A DNA stretch of 34,404 nucleotides from Mycobacterium asiaticum DSM 44297 (lineage in GTDB: Bacteria; Actinomycetota; Actinomycetes; Mycobacteriales; Mycobacteriaceae): the NCBI RefSeq assembly GCF_000613245.1, contig NZ_HG964936.1:2721-37124 (forward strand), read 5' to 3'. Below, one piece after another: positions 24,262-31,953 of the stretch. Numbering within the stretch: position 1 is the first letter of the stretch; the number at the start of each line of letters is the position of its first letter. The translations under genes were made by a program, and so were the position numbers. The notes below the pieces were generated by a model. That model saw nothing but the letters and a program-made list of their open reading frames with translations, was not told the origin of the DNA and searched no databases.

Positions 24262-25739
24262 GGCGGATCCTCCCGGGGTTGGCCAGAGTGTAATCGTGCT
24301 ACCACCTCATCACGTACAGCCGATCGGCGCGCCTTTCCGGCGTCGTCGCGCAACGGCGTGTCGACGAATTCCACGGTGCGGGGCACCTTGTAGGCGGCCA
24401 GGTGGTCCCCGACGAACCGCTGCACGGCGGTGGCGTCCAGCTCCGATCCGGTGACGGCGTGCACCAACGCGTAGGGCACCTGCCCGAGGTCCTCGTCGGG
24501 GACGCCAACCACCAAGCACGACAACACGTCCGGGTGCGCGGACAGCGCGTTTTCGATCTCGGCGGGATAGACGTTGTGGCCGCCGACGGTGAACATGTCG
24601 ACCCGTCGGTCGGACAGGTACAGGAAGCCGTCGGCGTCGAAATAACCGAGGTCGCCCAGTGAATCCCAGCCGTCCCGGCTCTTGGCCTTGACGCCGACGT
24701 AGCGGTAGGTCGGCGCGCTGCCCGGGCTGGGACGCATGTAGATCTCGCCGACGACGCCGGGTGGGCACGGGTTGCCGTCGTCGTCGAGCACCTTCATCTC
24801 CCCGGCGACCACCTGACCGACCGAGCCCGGGTGGGCCAGCCACTGCTCGCCGTTGATGAACGTCAGCGCCTGCAGTTCGGTGCCGCCGTACAGTTCCCAG
24901 AGCGCCTCGGGTCCGAGCAACTTGATCCAGGCCTCTTTGACAGCGGGCGGGCAGGGCGCGCCGACGTGCCAGAACCGCCGGATCGAGGACAGGTCATAGG
25001 AATCCGGGTCGGCGTTGTACACCGGCAGCACCCGCTGCATGATCGTCGGCACGGTGGTCAGGAAGGTGACCCGGTGCTCGGCGATCAGCCGGAGAAATTC
25101 GTGCGGATCGAACCGGGGCAGCAGCACCAGGTGATGACGCATCAGCAGCGCGATCGTCGCGGTGGTGAACCCGGTGTTGTGGCTCAGCGGCACCGGCACC
25201 AGCGTGGTGTCGCCTTCCTGCGCCCCCAGCGGGTAGCCGATGGCGGCCGGCACCCGGCTGTCACCGCCGGCCTCGATCAGCTTGGGGCGTCCGGTGCTCC
25301 CGCCGGAGGCCAGCGATTTCCAGGCCGGGGACACCGCCTCCGGCAGCGGCGCGTCCGACTGTGCGTTGTCGACGAAACCCGTTGGCACGCTGGGAATCTC
25401 GCCGTTAGGATCGGTTCGCCCGATCAGCAGTGAGCGGGGTTTGAGCTCCACCAGGCCGGCAAACTCCGCATCCGGCATCCGCGGCGACAGCGGTTGCGGA
25501 ATAGCGCCCAACTTCCAGCACGCCACTGTCGCCTGTACCCATTCGACGGAATTCGGCAGCACGATGCTGACGTAGCTGCCCTGTGTGACACCCCGTTCGG
25601 CGTAGGCGCGCGCCAGCCGGTTGGTCGACGCGTCCAGCTGGGCTCGGGTAAGGGTGTGCCCGGCACAGGTGACGGCCGGCTCGTCTGGGGCAAGCTCGGC
25701 CAGCCGCGAGATTTGGGTTCCGATCGGCGCTACCGTCAC
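24258..25739 (-). CDS. Acyl-CoA ligase (AMP-dependent synthetase, BaiB-like)
   Basis: A 493-residue ANL adenylating enzyme. The phosphate loop is SGGSTGRPK (145-153), the A5 motif ELYGGTE (282-288), SLGDLGYFDADGFLYLSDRRVD the hinge region, and Lys469 in DDAGKARR the A10 catalytic lysine. The SGGSTGRPK variant recalls the bile-acid CoA ligase branch rather than long-chain FadD. The start is GTG 25739, inside the stop of php (GTGA overlap), and the stop overlaps the start of the PP2C gene in the same way. The frame upstream of 25739 is shadow of php. The substrate is unknown; the coupling to a lactonase suggests it may activate the hydroxy acid that lactone opening releases (inference). Confidence 0.9.
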   Translation of the reverse strand: MTVAPIGTQISRLAELAPDEPAVTCAGHTLTRAQLDASTNRLARAYAERGVTQGSYVSIVLPNSVEWVQATVACWKLGAIPQPLSPRMPDAEFAGLVELKPRSLLIGRTDPNGEIPSVPTGFVDNAQSDAPLPEAVSPAWKSLASGGSTGRPKLIEAGGDSRVPAAIGYPLGAQEGDTTLVPVPLSHNTGFTTATIALLMRHHLVLLPRFDPHEFLRLIAEHRVTFLTTVPTIMQRVLPVYNADPDSYDLSSIRRFWHVGAPCPPAVKEAWIKLLGPEALWELYGGTELQALTFINGEQWLAHPGSVGQVVAGEMKVLDDDGNPCPPGVVGEIYMRPSPGSAPTYRYVGVKAKSRDGWDSLGDLGYFDADGFLYLSDRRVDMFTVGGHNVYPAEIENALSAHPDVLSCLVVGVPDEDLGQVPYALVHAVTGSELDATAVQRFVGDHLAAYKVPRTVEFVDTPLRDDAGKARRSAVRDEVVARLHSGQPREDPP

Positions 25740-26716
25740 TGATAGGCGCCCTGCCGATCGAAGATTTTGCGCGGGTTCTCGACGAGCATCGTGTGGATCT
25801 GCTCGTCGGTGACACCGCGCTCTTTGAGCGCCGGCAGCACGTCGTTGTGGATGTGCAGATAGTGCCAATTCGGCGCCATCTGTGGCACCAATTCTTCGGG
25901 CAGCGCGTCGAAGTAGCAGTTGGCGTCGTGCGAGAGCACCATCTTGTCGGCGTGGCCGCGCTCGCACATCTGCGCCACGATGTCCACCCGCTGCTCGAAC
26001 GGTGAGATGACGTCGAGCCCGAAACGGTCCATCCCGAGGTAGGAGCCGGCGGCGATGAGTTCCTCGAGGTAACCCACATCGGTGCTGTCGCCGGAGTGTC
26101 CGATGATGACCCTGGTCAGGTCCACGCCCTCCTCTTCGAAGATGCGCTGCTGCTCGAGGCCGCGCCGCAGGCCGGCGTGGGTGTGCGTGGAGATCGGCAC
26201 CCCGGTGCGCTTGTGGGCCTGGGCGACGGCGCGCAGCACGCGTTCGACGCCGGGCGTGATGCCGGGCTCGTCGGTGGCGCATTTCAGGATGCCGGCCTTG
26301 ACGCCGGTGTCGGCAATGCCCTCCTCGATATCGCGGACGAACATGTCGGTCATGATTTCCGGGCCGCCCAACAACCCGCCCGGGCCTTCGTAGTGGAATC
26401 GGAACGGGATGTCGTTGTAGGTGTAAAGTCCGGTTGCCACAACGATATTCAGCTCCGTCTCGGCGGCCACCCGGGCGATGCGCGGGATGTAGCGGCCCAA
26501 GCCGATCACGGTGAGGTCGACGATGGTGTCGACGCCGCGGGACTTCAGCTCGTTGAGTCGGGTGATCGCGTCGGCCACCCGTTGCTCTTCGTCCCCCCAG
26601 GCATCCGGATAGTTGAGCGCGATCTCGGTGGTCATGATGAACACGTGCTCGTGCATGAGCGTGACGCCGAGATCCGCGGTATCAATGGTCCCGCGTGCGG
26701 TATTGAGTTCTGACAC
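25736..26716 (-). CDS. php: Phosphotriesterase-like lactonase (Php, Rv0230c-like)
   Basis: A 326-residue TIM-barrel metal hydrolase, the same length as I remember for M. tuberculosis Php. All six ligands of the binuclear site are present: His22 and His24 (MHEHVF), the carboxylated Lys145 (GILKCA), His178 (STHTH), His207 (IIGHSGDS) and Asp264 (LSHDANC), with exactly the spacing of the archaeal lactonase SsoPox after a constant shift of eight beyond the first pair. The family mainly hydrolyses lactones, including acyl-homoserine lactones, with slight organophosphatase activity. The start is GTG 26716. It is the first gene of a three-gene operon with an acyl-CoA ligase and a PP2C phosphatase and is divergent from fadE4. 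Confidence 0.95.
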   Translation of the reverse strand: MSELNTARGTIDTADLGVTLMHEHVFIMTTEIALNYPDAWGDEEQRVADAITRLNELKSRGVDTIVDLTVIGLGRYIPRIARVAAETELNIVVATGLYTYNDIPFRFHYEGPGGLLGGPEIMTDMFVRDIEEGIADTGVKAGILKCATDEPGITPGVERVLRAVAQAHKRTGVPISTHTHAGLRRGLEQQRIFEEEGVDLTRVIIGHSGDSTDVGYLEELIAAGSYLGMDRFGLDVISPFEQRVDIVAQMCERGHADKMVLSHDANCYFDALPEELVPQMAPNWHYLHIHNDVLPALKERGVTDEQIHTMLVENPRKIFDRQGAYQ

Positions 26717-26841
26717 GCCCTTGATGCTAGGTGGCCGCAGCGGCTTACCAACAGGGTCGTTTTATTCCGGCTCCTGCGGGATTGCAGTACGGTCTACCCG
26801 TCCTGCCTACCCTCTTGCCAGACTGCCCGGGAGCCATCCTC

Positions 26842-28563
26842 ATGCTGCTCAACCCCAACAACCTGCAACGCAAATATCCGGACAGCCGTTCGGGCGAGAT
26901 CATGCAGGCGACGGTGGACTTCTTTGAGAGCCGCGGCAAGGCCAAGCTCAAACACGACGACCACGAGCGCCTCTGGTACTCAGACTTTCTCAACTTCATC
27001 GGTCAGAATCGCATCTTCGCGTCGTTGCTGACCCCCGCCGAGTACGGCGCCTCCGATCCAGCCGCGGCCGCTCGTTGGGACACCTACCGGATCAGCGAAT
27101 TCGCCGAAATCATCGGCTTTTACGGCCTGAGCTACTGGTACCCGTTCCAGGTGACCGCCCTGGGTCTGGGGCCGATCTGGATGAGTGAGAACGAGGACGC
27201 CAAGCGCAAGGCCGCGGCTCAGCTGGAGCAGGGGGAGGTGTTCGCGTTCGGCCTGTCTGAGCAAACACACGGCGCCGATGTCTACCAGACCGACATGATC
27301 CTCACCCCGTCCGAACACGGCTGGACGGCCAGCGGCGAGAAGTACTACATCGGCAACGCCAACGTGGCGCGGATGGTTTCGACCTTCGGCAAGATCGAGG
27401 GCTCGTCGGGCAACCCCGACGAGTACGTCTTCTTCGCCGCCGACTCCCAGCACGATCGGTACGAGCTGAAGAAGAACGTGGTGAATTCGCAGAACTACGT
27501 AGCGAATTACGCACTGCGCGAATACCCGGTCACCGAAGCCGACCTGTTGCACCGCGGCATGGGTGCGTTCCACGCGGCGCTCAACACGGTCAACGTCTGC
27601 AAGTACAACCTGGGTTGGGGCGCCATCGGCATGTGCACCCACGCCTTCTACGAATCGATCACGCACGCCGCCAACCGGCACCTGTACGGCACCGTCGTCA
27701 CCGACTTCAGCCACGTACGCCGGTTGCTCACCGACGCCTACGTCCGGTTGGTGGCGATGCGGCTGGTGGCCAGCCGGGCCAGCGACTACATGCGCAGCGC
27801 GTCCGCCGACGACCGCCGCTACCTGCTCTACAGCCCGCTCACCAAAGCCAAGGTCACCAGCGAGGGAGAGCGGGTCATCATCGCCCTCTGGGACGTCATC
27901 GCGGCGAAGGGCGTGGAAAAGGACACCTTCTTCGAGACGGTAGCCCGCGAGATCGGGTTGCTGCCGCGGTTGGAGGGCACCGTGCACATCAACATCGGGC
28001 TGCTGGCCAAATTCATGCCCAACTTTCTGTTCGCCCCGGACACGGCGCTGCCGCTGATTCCTCGCCGCGACGACGCTGCCGACGACACGTTCCTGTTCAA
28101 CCAGGGACCCACCGGCGGCCTCGGCAAGGTCCGCTTCCACGACTGGCGGGCGCCGTTCGACAGCTACGCGCATCTACCTAATGTCGCGTTGCTGCGCGAG
28201 CAGATCGACGTCCTGACCGAGATGCTGGCCAGCGCCACTCCGGATGCCGTCCAGCAGAAGGACGTCGACTTCGCCTTCGGGGTGGGTCAGATCTTCGCGC
28301 TGGTGCCCTACGCGCAGCTGATTCTCGAGGAGGCGCCACTCTCGGGCGTGGACGAGGCACTGATCGACGAAATCTTCGGCCTACTGGTCCGCGACTTCAA
28401 CAGCTACGCGGTCGAACTCAATGACAAAGCCGCCACCACCGACGAGCAGGCCCGGTTCGCACTGCGGATGATCCGCCGGCGGGCCAACGACCCGGCGACC
28501 TACGACAAGGTCTGGAAGGACTACGTGCTGCCGCTCAACGGCGCGTACGAGATGAATCCATAA
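26842..28563 (+). CDS. fadE4: Acyl-CoA dehydrogenase FadE4
   Basis: About 573 residues, close to the 568 I remember for FadE4 (Rv0231), and in the same setting between php and a TetR gene. It begins MLLNPNNLQRKYPDSRSGE; the frame reaches back to 26731 but the extra 37 residues look non-coding, and GGGAG sits before ATG 26842. The central VFAFGLSEQTHGADVYQTDM is the usual acyl-CoA dehydrogenase flavin/substrate segment, followed by GWTASGEKYYIGNAN. The C-terminal half contains the helical domain (HVRRLLTDAYVRLVAMRLVASRA). It oxidises acyl-CoA to enoyl-CoA with FAD; chain specificity cannot be read from sequence. Confidence 0.93.
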   Translation: MLLNPNNLQRKYPDSRSGEIMQATVDFFESRGKAKLKHDDHERLWYSDFLNFIGQNRIFASLLTPAEYGASDPAAAARWDTYRISEFAEIIGFYGLSYWYPFQVTALGLGPIWMSENEDAKRKAAAQLEQGEVFAFGLSEQTHGADVYQTDMILTPSEHGWTASGEKYYIGNANVARMVSTFGKIEGSSGNPDEYVFFAADSQHDRYELKKNVVNSQNYVANYALREYPVTEADLLHRGMGAFHAALNTVNVCKYNLGWGAIGMCTHAFYESITHAANRHLYGTVVTDFSHVRRLLTDAYVRLVAMRLVASRASDYMRSASADDRRYLLYSPLTKAKVTSEGERVIIALWDVIAAKGVEKDTFFETVAREIGLLPRLEGTVHINIGLLAKFMPNFLFAPDTALPLIPRRDDAADDTFLFNQGPTGGLGKVRFHDWRAPFDSYAHLPNVALLREQIDVLTEMLASATPDAVQQKDVDFAFGVGQIFALVPYAQLILEEAPLSGVDEALIDEIFGLLVRDFNSYAVELNDKAATTDEQARFALRMIRRRANDPATYDKVWKDYVLPLNGAYEMNP

Positions 28564-28570
28564 ATCCTTG

Positions 28571-28590
28571 ACTGTGAGGTCCCTCACAGT
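28571..28590. promoter_or_regulatory. Perfect inverted repeat upstream of Rv0232-like TetR gene
   Basis: ACTGTGAGG and CCTCACAGT flank the dinucleotide TC, giving a 20-bp perfect palindrome 38 bases before the TetR start. A further half-like GTGAGG occurs at 28616-28621. It is a probable operator of the TetR protein encoded next, and may be autoregulatory. Confidence 0.65.
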
Positions 28591-28592
28591 AA

Positions 28593-28609
28593 TATGACCA
28601 GTGGTCATA
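28593..28609. promoter_or_regulatory. Second palindrome (TGACCAnTGGTCA type) before TetR gene
   Basis: TATGACCA and TGGTCATA flank a central G, a perfect 17-bp palindrome that begins two bases after the first inverted repeat. The core TGACC-N3-GGTCA form is a common TetR-family operator shape. Two different palindromes side by side suggest either two regulators or two modes of binding. Confidence 0.65.
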
Positions 28610-28628
28610 ATTGTTGTGAGGGGGCCTC

Positions 28629-29321
28629 ATGCCGACGGTTACCTGGGCCCGTGTCGACCCGGCTCGCAGAGCGGCTGTCATCGAAGCCGCGGAGGCGGAG
28701 TTCGGCGCGCACGGCTTCTCCAACGGCAGCCTCAACGTCATCGCCAGGCGGGCCGGCGTGGCCAAAGGCAGCCTGTTCCAATACTTCGCGGACAAACGGG
28801 ACCTGTACGCATTCATCGCCGACGTGGCCAGCCAGCGGGTGCGCGGGTACGTCGAGGGCATCATCTCGGAGCTGGATCCGACCCGGCCGTTCTTCGACTT
28901 CCTCACCGATCTGCTGGACGCCTGGGTGGCCTATTACGCCGAGCATCCCCGGGAGCGTGCGCTGCACGCGGCGGCGACGCTGGAGGTGGACACCGACGCC
29001 CGGATCAGCGTCCGAAACGTCATTCACCGGCACTACCTGGAGGTGCTGCGTCCGCTGGTGACCGAGGCACAGCGCCGCGGTGACCTGCGGGCGGACTCGG
29101 ACACCGATGCGTTGTTGTCGCTGCTGTTGATGATCTTCCCGCACCTGGCGCTGGCGCCGTACATGCGCGGTCTGGACCCAATCCTCGGTTTGGACGAGCC
29201 CACCCCCGAGCAGCCGGCGTTGGCGGTGCGCAGGCTGGTCGCCGTCCTCTCCGATGCTTTCTCACCCCGCCGGTCGGCCGACAGCCCTGCGCGGCCGACC
29301 AAGATCGCCCAAGAAAGGTAG
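28629..29321 (+). CDS. TetR family transcriptional regulator (Rv0232-like)
   Basis: A 230-residue repressor. [18 protein letters not shown] and [21 protein letters not shown] (37-57) form the helix-turn-helix; the rest is the helical ligand/dimer domain. Length matches the 229 residues I remember for Rv0232. ATG 28629 follows a GAGGGGG ribosome site. Only 7 bases separate its stop from the R2lox start, so the two form an operon, and two perfect palindromes in the 65-base gap after fadE4 are its likely operators. It probably controls itself and R2lox, and perhaps fadE4 or php; the ligand may be a fatty acyl or related molecule, which is inference. Confidence 0.93.
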   Translation: MPTVTWARVDPARRAAVIEAAEAEFGAHGFSNGSLNVIARRAGVAKGSLFQYFADKRDLYAFIADVASQRVRGYVEGIISELDPTRPFFDFLTDLLDAWVAYYAEHPRERALHAAATLEVDTDARISVRNVIHRHYLEVLRPLVTEAQRRGDLRADSDTDALLSLLLMIFPHLALAPYMRGLDPILGLDEPTPEQPALAVRRLVAVLSDAFSPRRSADSPARPTKIAQER

Positions 29322-29328
29322 GGATCAC

Positions 29329-30267
29329 ATGACACGAACCAGATCAGGCTCCATGGTGGCCGGCGGCCTCAACTGGGAGAGTCTGCCGCTGAAGCTGTTC
29401 GCCGGCGGCAACGCCAAGTTCTGGAACCCGGCCGACATCGACTTCTCCCGCGACCGGGAGGACTGGGAAAAGCTGTCCGACCGCGAGCGCGATTACGCCA
29501 CCCGGCTGTGCGCCCAGTTCATCGCCGGCGAGGAGGCGGTCACCGAGGACATCCAGCCGTTCATGGCGGCCATGCGCGCCGAGGGCCGGCTCGGCGACGA
29601 GATGTACCTGACCCAGTTCGCGTTCGAGGAAGCCAAACACGTCCAGGTGTTCCGGATGTGGCTGGACGCCGTGGGCATGACCGGAGACCTGCACGGTTAC
29701 CTCGACGACCTGCCCACCTACCGGCAGATCTTCTACGACGTGCTGCCGGATTGTCTCAACGCCCTGACCGATGATCCGTCACCGGCTGCCCAGGTGCGAG
29801 CCTCGGTCACCTACAACCACATCGTGGAAGGCATGTTGGCGCTGACCGGCTATTACGCCTGGAACAAGATCTGCGTCGAGCGCGGCATCCTGCCCGGCAT
29901 GCAGGAACTGGTGCGACGCATCGGCGACGACGAACGGCGCCACATGGCTTGGGGCACGTTCACCTGCCGGCGCCATGTCGCCGCCGACGACACCAACTGG
30001 ACGGTATTCGAGGACCGGATGAACGAGCTCATCCCGCTGGCGCTGCAGCTTACCGAGGACGGTTTCGCGCTCTACGGTGACGAGCCGCCGTTCGACCTGT
30101 CGCCGGCCGACATGCTGCAGTACTCGACCGATAAGGGCATGCGCCGGTTCGGCACCATCAGCAGCGCCCGCGGCCGCCCGGTCGGCGAGATCGACCTGGA
30201 TTACTCGCCGGTGCAGCTCGAGGACGACTTCGCCGACGAGGACCAGCGCGCGCTGGCCGCCGTATAG
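29329..30267 (+). CDS. R2-like ligand-binding Mn/Fe oxidase (R2lox, annotated nrdB in Rv0233)
   Basis: A 312-residue ferritin-fold protein almost identical in my memory to M. tuberculosis Rv0233. All key residues are in register: metal ligands Glu68, Glu101, His104, Glu167, Glu202 and His205, and Val71 and Tyr162, the pair that forms the ether cross-link unique to R2lox. These proteins assemble a mixed Mn/Fe cofactor and bind a long-chain fatty acid; they are not ribonucleotide reductase subunits despite the old nrdB label. The start is ATG 29329 after GGTAGGGA; the frame to 29254 overlaps the TetR gene. It probably acts as an oxidase on a lipid-like substrate, which remains unidentified. Confidence 0.95.
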   Translation: MTRTRSGSMVAGGLNWESLPLKLFAGGNAKFWNPADIDFSRDREDWEKLSDRERDYATRLCAQFIAGEEAVTEDIQPFMAAMRAEGRLGDEMYLTQFAFEEAKHVQVFRMWLDAVGMTGDLHGYLDDLPTYRQIFYDVLPDCLNALTDDPSPAAQVRASVTYNHIVEGMLALTGYYAWNKICVERGILPGMQELVRRIGDDERRHMAWGTFTCRRHVAADDTNWTVFEDRMNELIPLALQLTEDGFALYGDEPPFDLSPADMLQYSTDKGMRRFGTISSARGRPVGEIDLDYSPVQLEDDFADEDQRALAAV

Positions 30268-30330
30268 CGCGAGCAGACGCGCCGCCAGTTGGCGCGAGCA
30301 GACGCGCCGCCAGTTGGCGCGAGCAGACGC
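30267..30330. repeat. 25-bp tandem repeat, 2.6 copies
   Basis: A 25-base unit beginning GCGCGAGCAGACGC and ending CCGCCAGTTG is repeated exactly at 30267-30291 and 30292-30316, with a third partial copy of 14 bases at 30317-30330. The first copy begins with the last base of the R2lox stop codon. The third copy runs into the left arm of the terminator hairpin. Confidence 0.9.
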
Positions 30331-30378
30331 AGAATCGCGCGCCGCGAACGGATTGCGTGCGATTCTGCGTCTGCTCGC
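30319..30378. terminator. Long hairpin between convergent R2lox and gabD1
   Basis: GCGAGCAGACGCAGAATCGC (30319-30338) and its exact reverse complement (30359-30378) make a 20-bp stem around a 20-base loop; one more C-G pair extends it. There is no U tract on either side, as is usual in mycobacteria. It sits between two convergent genes, so it can terminate both. The same GAGCAGACGC arm recurs near 10560 in reverse orientation, so this is probably a dispersed mycobacterial terminator-like repeat. Confidence 0.75.
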
Positions 30379-30396
30379 GGGGGCGCTAGCCGCTGA

Positions 30397-31815
30397 TCAC
30401 TCGACCGTCTTGCCCGCACCCGCGTCGGGCGCTTCGGACTCGCCAACCCATACCGTCTTGGCGTTGACGAACTCCCGAATGCCGAGGCCGGCCAGCTCAC
30501 GGCCGTAACCCGATCGCTTGATGCCGCCGAAGCCGAGCTCCGGGTAGGACACCGTCATGCCGTTGATGAACACCTGGCCGGCCTCGATGTCGTTGATGAA
30601 CCGCTCCTGCTCGGCCTCGTCGTTGGTCCACGCGTTGGACCCGAGTCCGAAGCTGGTGGCATTCGCGATCTTGATGGCCTCGTCGATGTCCGCCGCGCGG
30701 TAAACCGAGGCGACGGGGCCGAACACCTCCTCCTTGTACAGCGCCATGTCCTCGGTGATGTCGGTGATCACCGTCGGCGGGTAGTACCAACCCGGACCCT
30801 CCGGCTTCTCGCCGCCGACGCGGATCTTTGCCCCCGCCGCGGCCGCATCCTCGACCTGCTTGGCGATTTCGTCCCGGCCCGACTCGGTGGCCAGCGGACC
30901 CACGTCGGTGTCCGGGTCGGTCGGGTCGCCGACCTTCAGCCCGCGCATCTGCTCGGAGAACTTGTCGACGAATTCGTCGTAGATGTCGGCGTGGACGATG
31001 AACCGCTTAGCCGCGATGCAGGACTGGCCGTTGTTCTGGACGCGTGCCTTGACCGCGGTCTTGACCGCCTCGTCGAGATCCGCCGACGGCATCACGATGA
31101 ACGGGTCGCTGCCGCCAAGTTCCAGGACGGTGGGCTTGATCTCGTCACCGCAGATGGCGGCGACGGATTGACCGGCCGGTTCGCTGCCGGTGAGGGTTGC
31201 GGCCGCGATTCTGGGGTCGCGCAGGATCCGCTCGATCGCGCCCGACGGGATGAGCAGCGTCTGAAAGCAACCGTCCGGGAAGCCGCCGCGGCTGATCACG
31301 TCGGCCAGGTACAGCGCGGACTGCGGCACGTTCGAGGCGTGCTTGAGGATGCCGACATTGCCCGCCATCAGGGCCGGTGCGGCGAACCGCACCGCCTGCC
31401 ACAGCGGAAAGTTCCACGGCATGATGGCCAGCACCACGCCGAGCGGCTGGTAGCGGACGTAGGCGCGCTTCGCTCCGACCTTCGAGGCTTCCGCCGGCTC
31501 GTCGGCGAGCAGCTTCTCGGCGTTCTCGGCGTAGTAGCGAAAACCCTTCGCGCATTTGAGCGTTTCCGCCTTGGCCGACGCCAGGGTCTTGCCCATCTCG
31601 AGGGTCATCATCGCGGCGACGTCGTCGGCTTCCTTTTCCAGCAGGTCAGCCGTGGCATTCGCCCATTCGGCCCGCTGGGCGAAGGTGGTGCTGTGCCGGT
31701 AGTCGAGGAAGCGTTCGTAGGCGCGGGCGATCGCAGCGTCGACTTCCTCGTCCGTGGCGGGGTTGAAGGTCTTGACTGTCTCGCCGGTGGCCGGGTTGAT
31801 GGTGGCTATTGGCAC
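30397..31815 (-). CDS. gabD1: Succinate-semialdehyde dehydrogenase GabD1
   Basis: A 472-residue aldehyde dehydrogenase close to my memory of GabD1 (Rv0234c). Catalytic Cys266 is in [11 protein letters not shown], Glu232 in LELGGSD, and Asn135 in MPWNFPLWQ. GabD1 converts succinic semialdehyde to succinate with NADP+ and can bypass the usual ketoglutarate step. Start GTG 31815 has AAGGATG ahead on the minus strand. The C-terminus carries about 15 extra residues ([16 protein letters not shown]) beyond the KTVW where the 457-residue form I remember ends. It is divergent from the acetolactate-synthase-like gene; both use keto-acid chemistry. Confidence 0.94.
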   Translation of the reverse strand: MPIATINPATGETVKTFNPATDEEVDAAIARAYERFLDYRHSTTFAQRAEWANATADLLEKEADDVAAMMTLEMGKTLASAKAETLKCAKGFRYYAENAEKLLADEPAEASKVGAKRAYVRYQPLGVVLAIMPWNFPLWQAVRFAAPALMAGNVGILKHASNVPQSALYLADVISRGGFPDGCFQTLLIPSGAIERILRDPRIAAATLTGSEPAGQSVAAICGDEIKPTVLELGGSDPFIVMPSADLDEAVKTAVKARVQNNGQSCIAAKRFIVHADIYDEFVDKFSEQMRGLKVGDPTDPDTDVGPLATESGRDEIAKQVEDAAAAGAKIRVGGEKPEGPGWYYPPTVITDITEDMALYKEEVFGPVASVYRAADIDEAIKIANATSFGLGSNAWTNDEAEQERFINDIEAGQVFINGMTVSYPELGFGGIKRSGYGRELAGLGIREFVNAKTVWVGESEAPDAGAGKTVE

Positions 31816-31953
31816 GCTGACATCCTTCGTCTTGGGGTACTTGAGAGGGGTCGATATATCTAGCCTGCCACTACTGTCGAATTGTCGGTTCCTCAGTGGT
31901 TCGATCCGCGAACCGCTTCGTCACCGACAGGCGTGGCGAAAGGGAGGTGGCGG

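Noticed and set aside
26980..28173. 397-residue minus-strand frame
   Set aside because: Antisense shadow of fadE4.
29329..30267. Ribonucleotide reductase small subunit
   Set aside because: The Val71/Tyr162 pair and full identity pattern indicate R2lox, and no large subunit gene is nearby.
30267..30378. CRISPR array
   Set aside because: The repeats are directly adjacent with no unique spacers and only 2.6 copies; no cas genes are present.
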